Assembly (NCBI RefSeq): GCF_020529025.1
Contig: NZ_JACNMM010000002.1
Span: 558,001 to 622,000, forward strand
DNA: 64,000 nucleotides
From: Oceaniglobus trochenteri
Lineage (GTDB): Bacteria; Pseudomonadota; Alphaproteobacteria; Rhodobacterales; Rhodobacteraceae
Direction: 5' to 3'
Part shown: one piece after another, positions 1 to 10,472 of the stretch
Layout of the letters: each line of letters begins with the position of its first letter
Numbering within the stretch: position 1 is the first letter of the stretch
The notes under the pieces: model-generated
What the model saw: the letters and a program-made list of their open reading frames with translations, nothing else
Told to the model about the DNA's origin: nothing
Database searches by the model: none
Translations under genes and position numbers: made by a program

Positions 1-1
1 G

Positions 2-553
2 GCCGAGCAGAAGGACGCCCGCCTGCCCGGCTTCGGGCGCGCGCTTTATCAATTCCTGCTGCCGCTGTTCAAGGGCGAGGGCGAAAAGCGGCTGCGCATC
101 ATCCGGGCCGCCTGTCTGTTGCATGATGTCAGTTGGCGCGCCCACCCCGATTACCGCCACGAAGCCTGTTTCGACAATGCCACCCGCGCCAACCTGGGCG
201 GGCTGACCCACCGCGAACGGGTCTTCATGGGCCTTGCCCTGCTGCACCGCTACAAGAATTCGCGCAGCGGCAGCCGGTTCGAACCCCTTGTCGCCCTTCT
301 GGACGAACGAGAGGTGGCCCTGGCCGAGGTTCTGGGCCGGGCCATGCGGTTCGGCGCGATGTTCTCGGCCGACAAGCCCGGTTCGCTGGGAGAATTGCGG
401 TGGTTTCCGAAGAAGAAGTTGCTGGAGCTCTGGCTCACGAAACCGGCCGAGGCGCTGTTCGGCGAGGTGGCGCAATCGCGCTTCACCTCGCTGGTCACCG
501 CCCTGGGGGCGGAAAGCAACGTTAAGCGACTGCGCGCGAAGGGCGAGCGTTAG
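2..553 (+). CDS. Ppx/GppA phosphatase family protein, C-terminal part
   Basis: The reading frame is open from the left window edge and ends at 551-553, so only the last ~183 residues are present. The fragment carries the HD-like motif LLHDVSWRAHPDYR and a following helical region, typical of the C-terminal domain of exopolyphosphatase/guanosine pentaphosphate phosphohydrolases. Known members hydrolyse polyphosphate or pppGpp in the cytoplasm. The N-terminal ASKHA-type catalytic domain lies outside the window, so ppx cannot be separated from gppA. An ATG at 119 is internal, because coding sequence clearly continues upstream of it. The stop overlaps the stop of the convergent small gene by 4 bases. 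Confidence 0.85.
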   Translation, partial: AEQKDARLPGFGRALYQFLLPLFKGEGEKRLRIIRAACLLHDVSWRAHPDYRHEACFDNATRANLGGLTHRERVFMGLALLHRYKNSRSGSRFEPLVALLDEREVALAEVLGRAMRFGAMFSADKPGSLGELRWFPKKKLLELWLTKPAEALFGEVAQSRFTSLVTALGAESNVKRLRAKGER

Positions 554-885
554 AGTTCGATCTCGGAACCGTCGGGCAGGGGCAGATCCGGCTCGGGCGT
601 CTTGCGGCGCAGGATGATATCGCCATTGGGCAAGACTTCGGGCGGATGATAGTCATCCAGATCCTCGATGTTCAGCCCTTGCCAGTTGAGGTTCTGCAAT
701 TCGCGCGCCAGATCGCGCATGGCGGGTTCAACCTCGTCCAGCAGGCCGCGAAACAGCAGGCGCGCGCCCCTGTCCAGCAGATCGACACCTTCCCCGACAT
801 CGCCTTCGGGCGCGGGTTCGGTGGTCTGGGCGGGGGCGGACAGGGCGAAGGTGCCCGCAAGGAAAAGCACGGCAATCTGTTTCAT
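550..885 (-). CDS. small secreted protein, function unknown
   Basis: This encodes 111 residues starting MKQIAVLFLAGTFALSAPAQ, a clear Sec signal peptide with a cleavage site near residue 19. The mature part is acidic and contains an amphipathic segment (about residues 45-75) and the motif LPNGDIILRRK, followed by a proline-rich tail. The frame stays open a further 29 codons upstream, but the ATG at 885 is preferred because it puts the signal peptide at the N-terminus. I recognise it only as a conserved hypothetical of the Rhodobacterales. It is likely periplasmic. Confidence 0.7.
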   Translation of the reverse strand: MKQIAVLFLAGTFALSAPAQTTEPAPEGDVGEGVDLLDRGARLLFRGLLDEVEPAMRDLARELQNLNWQGLNIEDLDDYHPPEVLPNGDIILRRKTPEPDLPLPDGSEIEL

Positions 886-961
886 ACCACCCAATATAGC
901 GCAGGTCGGGCGATTTTCTAAGGGCTTCGATGGTTTTCGCCCGCACAGGCCGGCATCGGCG

Positions 962-1966
962 CTAAATGTCAATGTCCAGCGTCACCGGGAAATGGTCCGA
1001 CGCATCGTTCAGCGCCGCGGCCAGCACCGGATCGCTGGCCAGCGCCGGGTCGTTCAGGGGGTGCCAGATCCGCCACTGCGGGGCGCGGGCCGCCAGGTCG
1101 GGCGATACCATGATGAAATCCAGCAGCGCCTCAAGCCAGCGCTCTTCGTGCTGCTGCCAGAACCGTGCGGTGCTGACACCCGGACGGGTGATATGCGGAT
1201 CGTGAAGCTGCGCCGCCGTGCCTTCGCCGCGCACGATCTCTACCCCCGATCGCCCGAACAACCGTTCATAGACATCAAGCCCCGGGCCATCGTTGAAATC
1301 CCCCATGACCATGACGGAATCGCCCGCGTCCAGGTGGGTCTGCACCCGCTGGCGCAGCCAGATGCATTGCGCCAACTGCTTGCGCCTGTTCTCGATCGCG
1401 ATGCGCATGGCGTCGGCCTCGGAACTGGCCCCATGCGGTGCCTTCGATTTCGCGTGTACCCCGATCAGCCGCAGATCGTTTCCCGCGCGGGTGCGCAGCG
1501 CCACCTCAAGCGGCGGTTTCGACCAGCGCACCGTTTCGGGGGCGGCATCGACATCGAGATCGATATGGAAGGCCTCGTCAAAGCGGGGGTTCTGCCGTGC
1601 GCCGGGCTGCCCCAGGGCCAGGCCGCCGGGCGCATGGCGGGCGGTCATGCTGTCGGGGTCATACAGCAGCGCGATCTCCTGCTGGGTGTCGTTGGCAAAT
1701 CCGATCAGCGCCCGCCTTGCCCGCAGGCCGAAGCGTGCCGCGAAGGTCTCAAGCGCGCGGGTGCCGTCGCGCCCCCGGCTGGTGTCCGGCGCCTCGATCA
1801 CCATGACCGCATCGGCGTCAAGCGCGCGGAACACCGCCCCCAGCGCGGCCGTCTGTGTGGCGCGGGTGACATTCCAGCGGGCCGACCAGCCGTCATCGTC
1901 GATCAGGGCGCCTGCATCGTCGAACAGGCTGTTGAACCATTCAACGTTGTAGCTGGCGAACCTCAC
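962..1966 (-). CDS. endonuclease/exonuclease/phosphatase family protein
   Basis: This 334-residue protein opens with FASYNVEWFNSLFDD, the metal-binding N/E motif of the exonuclease III/DNase I-like (EEP) superfamily. It also has VMVMGDFNDGPG in the middle (GDFN, active-site Asp/Asn) and a C-terminal ASDHFPVTLDI (SDH, catalytic His). All core catalytic motifs are therefore present. No signal peptide is seen. The start is GTG at 1966 and overlaps the stop of the upstream TerB/DnaJ gene (GTGA), so the two are translationally coupled. The substrate cannot be told from sequence; relatives cleave DNA, phospholipids or phosphoesters. Confidence 0.85.
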   Translation of the reverse strand: MRFASYNVEWFNSLFDDAGALIDDDGWSARWNVTRATQTAALGAVFRALDADAVMVIEAPDTSRGRDGTRALETFAARFGLRARRALIGFANDTQQEIALLYDPDSMTARHAPGGLALGQPGARQNPRFDEAFHIDLDVDAAPETVRWSKPPLEVALRTRAGNDLRLIGVHAKSKAPHGASSEADAMRIAIENRRKQLAQCIWLRQRVQTHLDAGDSVMVMGDFNDGPGLDVYERLFGRSGVEIVRGEGTAAQLHDPHITRPGVSTARFWQQHEERWLEALLDFIMVSPDLAARAPQWRIWHPLNDPALASDPVLAAALNDASDHFPVTLDIDI

Positions 1967-2649
1967 GCGCGGCCTGCGCTGATCTCTTCATAGGCGCGGT
2001 TGATGGCGATCAGCCGGGTCTCTGCCATGCGCACCGCCTCTTCCGGCACACCGCGGGCGATCATGCGGTCGGGGTGGCCCTCGCGCACCAGGCGGCGCCA
2101 GGCGGCGCGCACCGCGTCGGGCGGGGTTCCGGGTTCGACCCCCAGGACCTCCCAGGGGTCGGGGCGGGCGTCGGGCACGAACCGGGCCCGCATGGCGCGG
2201 AACTCCCGCGCGCCCAGCCCGAAAATCTCGGCCACACGGCGCAGGAAATCGTCTTCCTTCTCGTGGTAGGCGCCATCGGCCACGGCGATGTGGAACAGGC
2301 CTTCGAACAGGTCGCGCAGGGTCATCCGGTCGGAATCGCGGTTGAACATGGCGCGGATGCGGCGGGCGTATTCCTCGTATCCGGCCACGTCCTGGCGGGC
2401 CATGTTGAAGACCCGCGCGGCGTTGGCCTCTTCCTCGGGCGGAATGTGGAACACCTGGCGAAAGGCCGTCACCTCGTCGCGGGTGACCTGGCCATCGGCC
2501 TTGGCGATCTTGGCCCCCAGGGCGATCACGGCGATGGTGAAGGCCACGCTGCGTTCGGGGGGGGCGCGCAGACGGTCGAACAACGCCGAGAGGCCCTCGC
2601 CACTGGCAAGGGCCGAAATCGCGGCAGCAATGCGTGACCAGATCGACAT
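1963..2649 (-). CDS. DjlA-like co-chaperone with TerB and J domains
   Basis: The 228-residue protein has a TerB-like helical domain (about residues 35-150, with the acidic metal-binding type motif AKADGQVTRDE and a second copy VADGAYHEKE) and a C-terminal J domain (about 163-225). The J domain carries the HPD tripeptide in REGHPDRM, required to stimulate DnaK ATPase. The order matches DjlA-type co-chaperones, but no N-terminal membrane anchor is evident, only a short amphipathic helix. It is coupled by GTGA overlap to the downstream EEP hydrolase gene. Confidence 0.88.
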   Translation of the reverse strand: MSIWSRIAAAISALASGEGLSALFDRLRAPPERSVAFTIAVIALGAKIAKADGQVTRDEVTAFRQVFHIPPEEEANAARVFNMARQDVAGYEEYARRIRAMFNRDSDRMTLRDLFEGLFHIAVADGAYHEKEDDFLRRVAEIFGLGAREFRAMRARFVPDARPDPWEVLGVEPGTPPDAVRAAWRRLVREGHPDRMIARGVPEEAVRMAETRLIAINRAYEEISAGRA

Positions 2650-2720
2650 GCCCCGATCCTAACCCGCCCGCCGGATGGTGTCAGCGGCCTTCTTGCACCT
2701 GCGGCATTCCACCCCGGGGG

Positions 2721-3326
2721 CTATCCAAGGGTGACGCGACCGCGCGGCGTGTCGAAGACGGCGGTCAATCCCGACGGATCGACCGAGCTGATGGCCACCG
2801 GCCCGTCAAGATCGCCCAAAGCGGCGCGCAGCCCCCCCGCATCGGGAAGCGCAACGGTAAGGGCGCGCAGGCGGCACCCCGCATCGGGCAGGCGCGCGGC
2901 GGGATGGGCCGTGCCGTGCCAGCGGATCAGCCCCGGCGCCAGGCCAGCGAAGGGTGTCACGCCATCGTCGGGCACCGCCATCTGCCACGACAGATCACCC
3001 CGGCTCAGCTCCATGACGCTGCCCTCCATGGGCAGGTCGGCCAGGGCCTCGTCCATGTCGTCACAGCGCACGACCCAGTTGGTCAGGCGGGGCGGCCCCG
3101 AAAGCCTGTCCATGTCGAACCACCGCGCCCGCCCGGGGGCCCTTGCCGCCGGGTCGATCGCGATCACCTCAAGGTATAGCCCCGGCCCCAGCGACAGCAG
3201 CCGGTTATGCGTTCCCATGGCCGCATGGGCGCCACCCGGGGCCATGCGTACGCCGAAGCGGTCTTCGACGAAGGCCACACCATCGTCCAGCCTCTCGGCG
3301 ACGATCACCAGATGATCGAGTTCCAC
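2721..3326 (-). CDS. VOC/glyoxalase-like domain protein
   Basis: This 201-residue protein begins MELDHLVIVAERLDDGVAFV, the first beta-alpha unit of the glyoxalase/bleomycin-resistance (VOC) fold. It continues with the HNRLLSLGPGLYLEVIAIDP segment of the Glyoxalase_3-type family. The start codon is GTG at 3326, preceded at good distance by an AGGAGG ribosome binding site. Enzymatic activity is not predictable. It follows the MAPEG gene closely (about 10 bases), so the pair is probably co-transcribed. Confidence 0.8.
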   Translation of the reverse strand: MELDHLVIVAERLDDGVAFVEDRFGVRMAPGGAHAAMGTHNRLLSLGPGLYLEVIAIDPAARAPGRARWFDMDRLSGPPRLTNWVVRCDDMDEALADLPMEGSVMELSRGDLSWQMAVPDDGVTPFAGLAPGLIRWHGTAHPAARLPDAGCRLRALTVALPDAGGLRAALGDLDGPVAISSVDPSGLTAVFDTPRGRVTLG

Positions 3327-3335
3327 TTTCGCCTC

Positions 3336-3836
3336 CTATGACACCAGATATCGCAGCCCGGCCCAAAGCAGGGCCGCAACCGTCGCCGAGAAGGTGGCCG
3401 CAAAGCCGAAGGCGCGCAAGGGCGGCGCGGCACGATAGCCGATCCAGAATGCCACCCGCGCCAGGGCAAAGGCCACCCCCAGCGCCACCAGAACCCCCGG
3501 CCCATCCCCCAGCAACAGGTATCCGCAGGCCGGCCAGACGCACAGCGCCAGCACCAATTGTTCAACGGTATTGGTCAGAACCCGCTGATCGACCCATGGT
3601 GCCGATCCCGGCGCAAAGGCCTGCCCGTCGATCAGCCCGTCATCGAAGAACCGCACCGCCGCCAGCCGCGCGATCATCACCAGCAAAACGACCCCCGGCG
3701 GAAGGAAGGCAAAGGCCAGCGCGGGCAGCAGGGAAAAGACCGGCAGGTTCACCTGTGTCACCCCCACCCAGACGGTCGCGATTCCCCAGGCCACCGCCGC
3801 CGCCATGCCCAGAAGGATCATCCGCCGCTTGCCCAT
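3336..3836 (-). CDS. MAPEG family integral membrane protein
   Basis: The protein has 166 residues and four predicted membrane segments (about 6-26, 34-56, 95-125 and 140-162). The motif RVLTNTVEQLVL in the middle is characteristic of the MAPEG family (membrane-associated eicosanoid/glutathione metabolism). An upstream in-frame ATG at 3848 lies inside the intergenic repeat. ATG 3836 is preferred because GGAGG sits 6 bases upstream of it. The bacterial substrate is unknown; glutathione-dependent activity is known for some family members only. Confidence 0.75.
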   Translation of the reverse strand: MGKRRMILLGMAAAVAWGIATVWVGVTQVNLPVFSLLPALAFAFLPPGVVLLVMIARLAAVRFFDDGLIDGQAFAPGSAPWVDQRVLTNTVEQLVLALCVWPACGYLLLGDGPGVLVALGVAFALARVAFWIGYRAAPPLRAFGFAATFSATVAALLWAGLRYLVS

Positions 3837-3845
3837 CGCCGCCTC

Positions 3846-3921
3846 CATCTTTGGTCCTGCAAATATCCTCGGGGGGAGGTCGGCAAGGCCGACCGTGGGG
3901 GGCAGACAGCCCCCCTGCCCG
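3846..3921 (-). repeat. hairpin-rich intergenic repeat, copy A
   Basis: Read on the minus strand, this starts 3 bases after the mutase stop codon. It holds a GGGGGGC/GCCCCCC hairpin, then a GGTCGGC/GCCGACC hairpin, then CCCCCCGAGGATATTT and AGGACCAAAGATGG. The same layout recurs at 10787, 15767, 26700 and 31538. It could act as a transcription terminator for the mutase gene; it also supplies the 5' leader of the MAPEG gene. Confidence 0.75.
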
Positions 3922-3924
3922 CCC

Positions 3925-6045
<2,121 letters not shown>

Positions 6046-6138
6046 CGCACATCCCCCTTGCCGGAGCACACGCCGTGGCGATTGCCCCCTGTGAATTCTG
6101 CCGCGCGCGCCCTACATTTGACAGGAACAGGAGAACCC

Positions 6139-6615
6139 ATGCGCACGCTTCTTGCCCTTGCCGTTTCTGCAACCCTTGCCCTGGCCGGATTGTCGGCCGC
6201 TGCCCAGTCGGCCGAAACGCCCTCGGCCCTCGAACGCTGGCAGGCCGATCCCACGACGGTGTTCAAGGGCGCCGAAATCTCGCTGGCCGATTTCCAGTGG
6301 ATCGCGCGGCCCGTCGTCGTCTTCGCCAATACCGAGGCCGATCCGTCCTTCCAGGACCAGATCCGCCTTTTCGCCGCCCGCCCCGGCGCGCTGGCCGAAC
6401 GCGACGTGGTGCTGATCACCGATACCGATCCGGCGGGCAGATCCGAGATACGGCTGAAGCTGCGGCCACGCGGTTTCATGCTGGCGCTGCTGGGCAAGGA
6501 CGGGCAGGTCAAGCTGCGCAAGCCCCTGCCCTGGGACGTGCGCGAACTGACCCGCGTGATCGACAAGATGCCCATGCGCCAGCGCGAGATGAACGAAAGC
6601 GCCCTGGGCAACTGA
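6139..6615 (+). CDS. DUF4174 domain secreted protein
   Basis: The 158-residue protein has a Sec signal peptide (MRTLLALAVSATLALAGLSAAAQS). It then has a thioredoxin-fold-like domain of the DUF4174 type: an N-terminal strand with RPVVVFANTEADPSFQDQ, a central VVLITDTDP, and the C-terminal GFMLALLGKDGQVKLRKPLPW. No CxxC redox motif is present. ATG 6139 is preceded by AGGAACAGGAG. It is divergent from the mutase gene and convergent with pccA. It is likely periplasmic, function unknown. Confidence 0.8.
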   Translation: MRTLLALAVSATLALAGLSAAAQSAETPSALERWQADPTTVFKGAEISLADFQWIARPVVVFANTEADPSFQDQIRLFAARPGALAERDVVLITDTDPAGRSEIRLKLRPRGFMLALLGKDGQVKLRKPLPWDVRELTRVIDKMPMRQREMNESALGN

Positions 6616-6666
6616 GCGGGCCTGACCCGCAGGCATACCATGGGCGTCGGGGCCTGGGGCATCGGA

Positions 6667-8667
6667 TCACTCGAACTCCATGATCACGTCATCCACCGCC
6701 AGGTTGTCGCCCGCCGAAGCGTTCACCTTGGCCACCACCCCGCGCCGTTCGGCCCGCAGGATGTTCTCCATCTTCATCGCCTCGACGGTGCACAGCGCCT
6801 GGCCCTCCTGCACCTCGTCACCCTCGGCCACGTTGACTGCAACGATCAACCCGGGCATCGGGCACAGCAGCATCTTGCTGGTGTCGGGGGGCAGTTTTTT
6901 CGGCATCAGCGCCGCCAGCTCCGCCTGGCGCGGAGAATAGAGCCGCACGGCAATGTCGGCCCCCCGGGTGCGCAACCGGAAACCGTTGGTGATCTTTCCC
7001 ACCTTCAGGACCAGCGGCGCGCCATCCACCTTCAGCCGCGCCAGGGCGTCGCCCGGCGTCCAATCGGATTCGATCCGCATTGCAGGCGCGTCGGGAAAGT
7101 TCACCGTCGCGCCCGCCTTGTCGGCATCGATCGACACATCGTAATGTTGCCCGGCCAGATCGACCACCCAGTCGGTGCCGATCTTGCGTTCGTGGTTGTC
7201 CATCCGCCCCGAAACGCGGGTGCGGCGAATCTCGGTCACGCGGTACATGGCGGCGGCTGCGGCGGCCACGCGGCGCAGCTCGGCCTCGGGCAGTGTCGCC
7301 CCTTCGAACCCCTCGGGGTATTCCTCGGCGATGAAGGCCGTGGTGATCTTGCCGCTGACGAATTTCGGATGATCCATGACCGCCGACAGGAAGGGCAGGT
7401 TGTGCCCGATGCCTTCCACCTCGAAGCTGTCCAGCGCCACGCGCATTCCTTCGATGGCGGCGGCCCGGTCACGCCCCCAGGTGCACAGCTTGGCGATCAT
7501 CGGGTCGTAATACATGGAAATCTCGCCGCCCTCGAAGACGCCGGTATCGTTGCGCACGGCATGGGTGGCGGTTGCCACCTCGGCGGGCGGACGATAGCGG
7601 GTCAGCCGCCCGATACTGGGCAGGAAGCCGCGATAGGGGTCTTCGGCGTAAAGACGACACTCCATCGCCCAGCCGTTCAGCGCGATATCCTCCTGGCGCA
7701 GGTTCAGCGCCTCGCCATGGGCGACGCGGATCATCTGTTCCACAAGGTCGATGCCGGTGATCAGTTCCGTCACCGGATGTTCGACCTGAAGGCGCGTGTT
7801 CATCTCGAGGAAATAGAAGTTCCGGTCGCCGTCGACGATGAATTCGACCGTGCCGGCGCTGGTGTATCCGACGGCAGCGGCCAGGGCGCAGGCCTGTTCG
7901 CCCATCGCCTTGCGGGTCTCGGCATCGAGAAAGGGCGACGGCGCCTCTTCGATCACCTTCTGGTTCCGCCGCTGGATGCTGCATTCGCGTTCGTGCAGGT
8001 ACAGGGTGTTGCCATGGCTGTCGGCCAGCACCTGAATTTCGATGTGGCGTGGCTGGGTGACGAACTTCTCGATGAAGATCCGGTCGTCGCCAAAGCTGGC
8101 CGCCGCCTCGTTCTTCGAGCTCTGAAACCCCTCGCGCACCTCGCTTTCATCCCAGGCGATGCGCATGCCCTTGCCCCCGCCCCCGGCACTGGCCTTGATC
8201 ATCACCGGATAGCCGATCTCGCCCGAGATCTTCACCGCCTCGTCGCCATCCGCGATCAGGCCCATATAACCGGGCACGGTCGAAACGCCGGCCTCGGCAG
8301 CAATTTTCTTGCTGGTGATCTTGTCGCCCATCTTTTCGATGGCGCCGGCGGGCGGGCCGATGAAGGCCACGCCGATTTCGGCCAGGGCATCGGCAAACCT
8401 GCTGTTTTCCGACAGGAAGCCATAGCCGGGATGCACCGCCTCGGCGCCCGTCGCCTTCACCGCCTCGATGATCTTGTCGATCACGATATAGGACTGGTTG
8501 GCCGGGGCCGGGCCGATATGCACCGCCTCATCGGCCATGCGCACATGCAAAGCCCCCCTGTCGGCATCGGAATAGACCGCCACCGTGGCAATACCCATGC
8601 GTTGCGCCGTCTTGATCACCCGACAGGCGATTTCACCGCGATTGGCGATCAGGATCTTCTTGAACAT
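6667..8667 (-). CDS. pccA: propionyl-CoA carboxylase, biotin-carboxylase/BCCP alpha subunit
   Basis: The 666-residue subunit carboxylates its own biotin with ATP and bicarbonate and hands the carboxyl group to PccB, making methylmalonyl-CoA. The N-terminal biotin carboxylase domain (1-450) has the ATP-grasp signature KASAGGGGKGMR and the substrate motif FLEMNTRLQVEHPVTE. A BT-type linker follows. The C-terminal biotinyl domain contains VEAMKMENIL with the biotinylated lysine. Length and order match PccA of other alphaproteobacteria. It is followed by a terminator-flanked lipoprotein gene and lies about 2.2 kb from pccB rather than adjacent to it. Confidence 0.95.
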   Translation of the reverse strand: MFKKILIANRGEIACRVIKTAQRMGIATVAVYSDADRGALHVRMADEAVHIGPAPANQSYIVIDKIIEAVKATGAEAVHPGYGFLSENSRFADALAEIGVAFIGPPAGAIEKMGDKITSKKIAAEAGVSTVPGYMGLIADGDEAVKISGEIGYPVMIKASAGGGGKGMRIAWDESEVREGFQSSKNEAAASFGDDRIFIEKFVTQPRHIEIQVLADSHGNTLYLHERECSIQRRNQKVIEEAPSPFLDAETRKAMGEQACALAAAVGYTSAGTVEFIVDGDRNFYFLEMNTRLQVEHPVTELITGIDLVEQMIRVAHGEALNLRQEDIALNGWAMECRLYAEDPYRGFLPSIGRLTRYRPPAEVATATHAVRNDTGVFEGGEISMYYDPMIAKLCTWGRDRAAAIEGMRVALDSFEVEGIGHNLPFLSAVMDHPKFVSGKITTAFIAEEYPEGFEGATLPEAELRRVAAAAAAMYRVTEIRRTRVSGRMDNHERKIGTDWVVDLAGQHYDVSIDADKAGATVNFPDAPAMRIESDWTPGDALARLKVDGAPLVLKVGKITNGFRLRTRGADIAVRLYSPRQAELAALMPKKLPPDTSKMLLCPMPGLIVAVNVAEGDEVQEGQALCTVEAMKMENILRAERRGVVAKVNASAGDNLAVDDVIMEFE

Positions 8668-8723
8668 GCAGCCATCCTTTCGGGCGCGCCGCCGGGATGT
8701 GGCGCGTGCAGGGTCTGAAAACG

Positions 8724-8760
8724 AAAAACGCCACCCCGGCGCGCGGCCGGGATGGCGTTG
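8724..8760 (-). terminator. rho-independent terminator of the 69-residue lipoprotein gene
   Basis: On the minus strand an AACGCCA/TGGCGTT stem, extended by a GC-rich inner stem, is followed by TTTTT and then CGTTTTC. It sits about 40 bases after the stop of the lipoprotein gene at 8800-9009 and before pccA, so pccA probably has its own promoter. Confidence 0.8.
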
Positions 8761-8799
8761 GAAACAGCAAGAGGGCGCGTCAGCCGGGCCGGGGCACGC

Positions 8800-9009
8800 T
8801 CAACGCGGGCAAAGCTCGGGCACGACGTCGTCGCACAGCGCGCCACCCGCCGCACCCAGCGCAACCGCGGTGCCCACATCGTTGTTGGTAAGGGCCGCGG
8901 CAACGCCCAGACCGGCCCCGCCAACCGCCGCCCGGTTGAGATCGGCGTTGTTGGTGCAGGCCCCCAGGGCCAGTGTCGCCGCGATGCCCGCGATCCAGAT
9001 CTTTTCCAT
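8800..9009 (-). CDS. small lipoprotein with glycine-zipper-like tail
   Basis: The 69-residue product has a lipoprotein signal peptide with lipobox LGAC (Cys18). The mature part is glycine/alanine-rich (AAVGGAGLGVAAAL, AVALGAAGGAL), resembling the glycine zippers of small outer-membrane lipoproteins, and ends with two cysteines (ALCDDV, ELCPR) that could form a disulfide. Terminators follow it at 8724-8760 and lie upstream at 9097-9134, so it is likely an independent transcript. I do not recognise a named family. Confidence 0.75.
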   Translation of the reverse strand: MEKIWIAGIAATLALGACTNNADLNRAAVGGAGLGVAAALTNNDVGTAVALGAAGGALCDDVVPELCPR

Positions 9010-9096
9010 GTGTGACTGCCTCCGTCATGGTTCTTTTCATTCAACTCTGCACTTTTCAGCGGGTTCCCATCGCCGCCGCAAGCCCCCCCGCCATCG

Positions 9097-9134
9097 AAAA
9101 AACGTGGCCCGGTCCGCAAGGGACCGAACCACGA
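9097..9134 (-). terminator. rho-independent terminator
   Basis: On the minus strand the arms CGTGGTTCGGTCC and GGACCGGGCCACG pair around a CTTGC loop and are followed directly by TTTTTT. This is the strongest canonical terminator in the window. It ends transcription arriving from the small genes at 9305-9877 and isolates the lipoprotein gene at 8800-9009. Confidence 0.88.
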
Positions 9135-9304
9135 AAGGGAAGGGTAACGGTTTTGACAAACCAGAGCGCCCGCCGTGCTGTGAACGGACCCTCCAACAGT
9201 ATCAATGCCCCGTCGCGGGCCGGTTGCAATCGGCATCTGCGCGGCCCGCGCCGGTTGCGCCGGTTTCCGCCGAAATCCCTGGGGCGAAGGCCGGAACATG
9301 CCGA

Positions 9305-9664
9305 TCAGTCCAGGAAGATGTCGGGAAAAGACGCCCGGGCGCGGGCGAAATCCACCCGCAGCAGGGCCTCGTAACTTGCCGGATCGAAAGGATCTTCCGC
9401 CGGCAGCACCTCGCGCCCGAACAGCCAGGCGAGGCGGCCGGCATCCAGGTTGCCCCTCTCGAAGGGCTCTTCTCCGAAGTGCTGGCAAAGGGCCAGCAGA
9501 AAACCCTCGTCGGCCCGCTTGTCGGCGGGTCGCCGGTCTGGGTAACGCGTGCGCGCAACCAGGGGGGTGGCCCCCTTTGGATTGGCACGACGCAGGGTGA
9601 ACTGGAAATCGGTGCCGGGCAAACGGCCCGGAAAGCCGCGATGCTTGACCATCGGCTCTCTCAT
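9305..9664 (-). CDS. conserved hypothetical protein
   Basis: The protein has 119 residues from ATG 9664, which is preceded by GGGGG. The frame is open further upstream, but that extension is proline/arginine-rich and unlikely to be coding. It is cytoplasmic, with no signal or membrane segment. The N-terminal part is basic (LRRANPKGATPLVARTRYPDRRP) and the C-terminal half acidic, with FGREVLPAEDPFDPASYEALL. No family is recognised. It sits within the propionate cluster and ends about 170 bases before a strong terminator. Confidence 0.6.
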   Translation of the reverse strand: MREPMVKHRGFPGRLPGTDFQFTLRRANPKGATPLVARTRYPDRRPADKRADEGFLLALCQHFGEEPFERGNLDAGRLAWLFGREVLPAEDPFDPASYEALLRVDFARARASFPDIFLD

Positions 9665-9736
9665 GACGCACCCCCGATCAGGCGCGGCGCATGGGGTGTC
9701 GGGGCGGGCACCACGGCCCACCCCGCCGGGCAAGTC

Positions 9737-9877
9737 TTACTTGTACTTGCCGGTATAGGTCGGCTCGACCGAGATCGGCGCCGGGTCTGCGTAGACAACT
9801 TCTTCCGACTTCTTTGCGCAGGCGGAAACACCGGCCACAAGGCCCAGTGCCAGAACGAGAGTGATGCTCTTGGACAT
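9737..9877 (-). CDS. 46-residue lipoprotein
   Basis: This short gene reads MSKSITLVLALGLVAGVSAC followed by 26 residues ending GKYK. The signal peptide and lipobox VSAC (Cys20) mark it as a lipoprotein whose mature chain is only 27 residues. That chain begins CAKKSEEVVY and then becomes proline-rich. A GGAGCATACG ribosome binding site lies just upstream. It resembles a small conserved lipoprotein often seen in Rhodobacteraceae, but no function is known. It is probably co-transcribed with the hypothetical gene at 9305. Confidence 0.72.
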   Translation of the reverse strand: MSKSITLVLALGLVAGVSACAKKSEEVVYADPAPISVEPTYTGKYK

Positions 9878-10088
9878 CGTATGCTCCTAGATAGGTTCAG
9901 GGCCAAACGGATAGTTTCACCCGCCCGCCCCTTTTGCGAAGTACAGGCCTCCTCGGGGAAACCTTGCCGGACCATACCGCAAGGCAATTTCGATTGATAT
10001 GGGGCCAACAGCAACAAAACCGCCTGTGGCAAGCCTGCATCACGCGTGACAAAAAAATCTTCGCATCTCTCAAGTATTTGTATTTGCA

Positions 10089-10472
10089 TCAGAATCCCTC
10101 CCAGATGCAGATGCCTTCACCGGGGCGGTAGGCTTCGAAGAACTGAACCGCCTCAGGCGACATTTCGCCGAAGGCCACGGGGCGGTCAGCAAGGGTGATG
10201 ACGATCTGATTGGGAACCGGGCCGATCCCGCTCAGCCGCTTCAGGGCATGAGAATCACAAAGATGCTGCATGTCCGCCACGTCGCGGTCATACTCCGCCC
10301 CCGCCCCGATATGCGGCGCGAGATAGCGGAACCGATAGGTCAGCCCGACGCCCGGAACATTGGTGATCACATCCAGCAGAACCACCGGCTGTTGCGAGGG
10401 GACGGAAACAGGCACCTCCACCCGCGCCGCGACAGGTGCAGCCAGACCAAGCGCAAGCGCCAGCCCGATCAG
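10089..10472 (-). CDS. DUF6497 family exported protein; start codon uncertain
   Basis: The family match rests on the segment VLLDVITNVPGVGLTYRFRY, the DMQHLCDSHAL motif, QIVITLADRPVAFG and the C-terminal FFEAYRPGEGICIWEGF, typical of DUF6497. The N-terminus is a hydrophobic signal (LIGLALALGLAAPVAA). No ATG, GTG or TTG lies in frame ahead of that signal. The proposed start is a CTG at 10472 that overlaps the TGA of the preceding gene as CTGA. This gives 127 residues with an uncharged, very short n-region. The next in-frame GTG would remove the signal peptide. Reinitiation by coupling to the upstream gene is therefore inferred. Confidence 0.7.
   Translation of the reverse strand: MIGLALALGLAAPVAARVEVPVSVPSQQPVVLLDVITNVPGVGLTYRFRYLAPHIGAGAEYDRDVADMQHLCDSHALKRLSGIGPVPNQIVITLADRPVAFGEMSPEAVQFFEAYRPGEGICIWEGF

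Noticed and set aside
668-1993. Long open frame of 441 codons antisense to the EEP hydrolase gene
   Set aside because: It mirrors a gene with clear catalytic motifs; long antisense frames are expected in GC-rich coding DNA.
6640-8718. 692-codon open frame antisense to pccA
   Set aside because: Histidine/glycine-rich composition typical of a codon shadow; pccA motifs are complete on the other strand.
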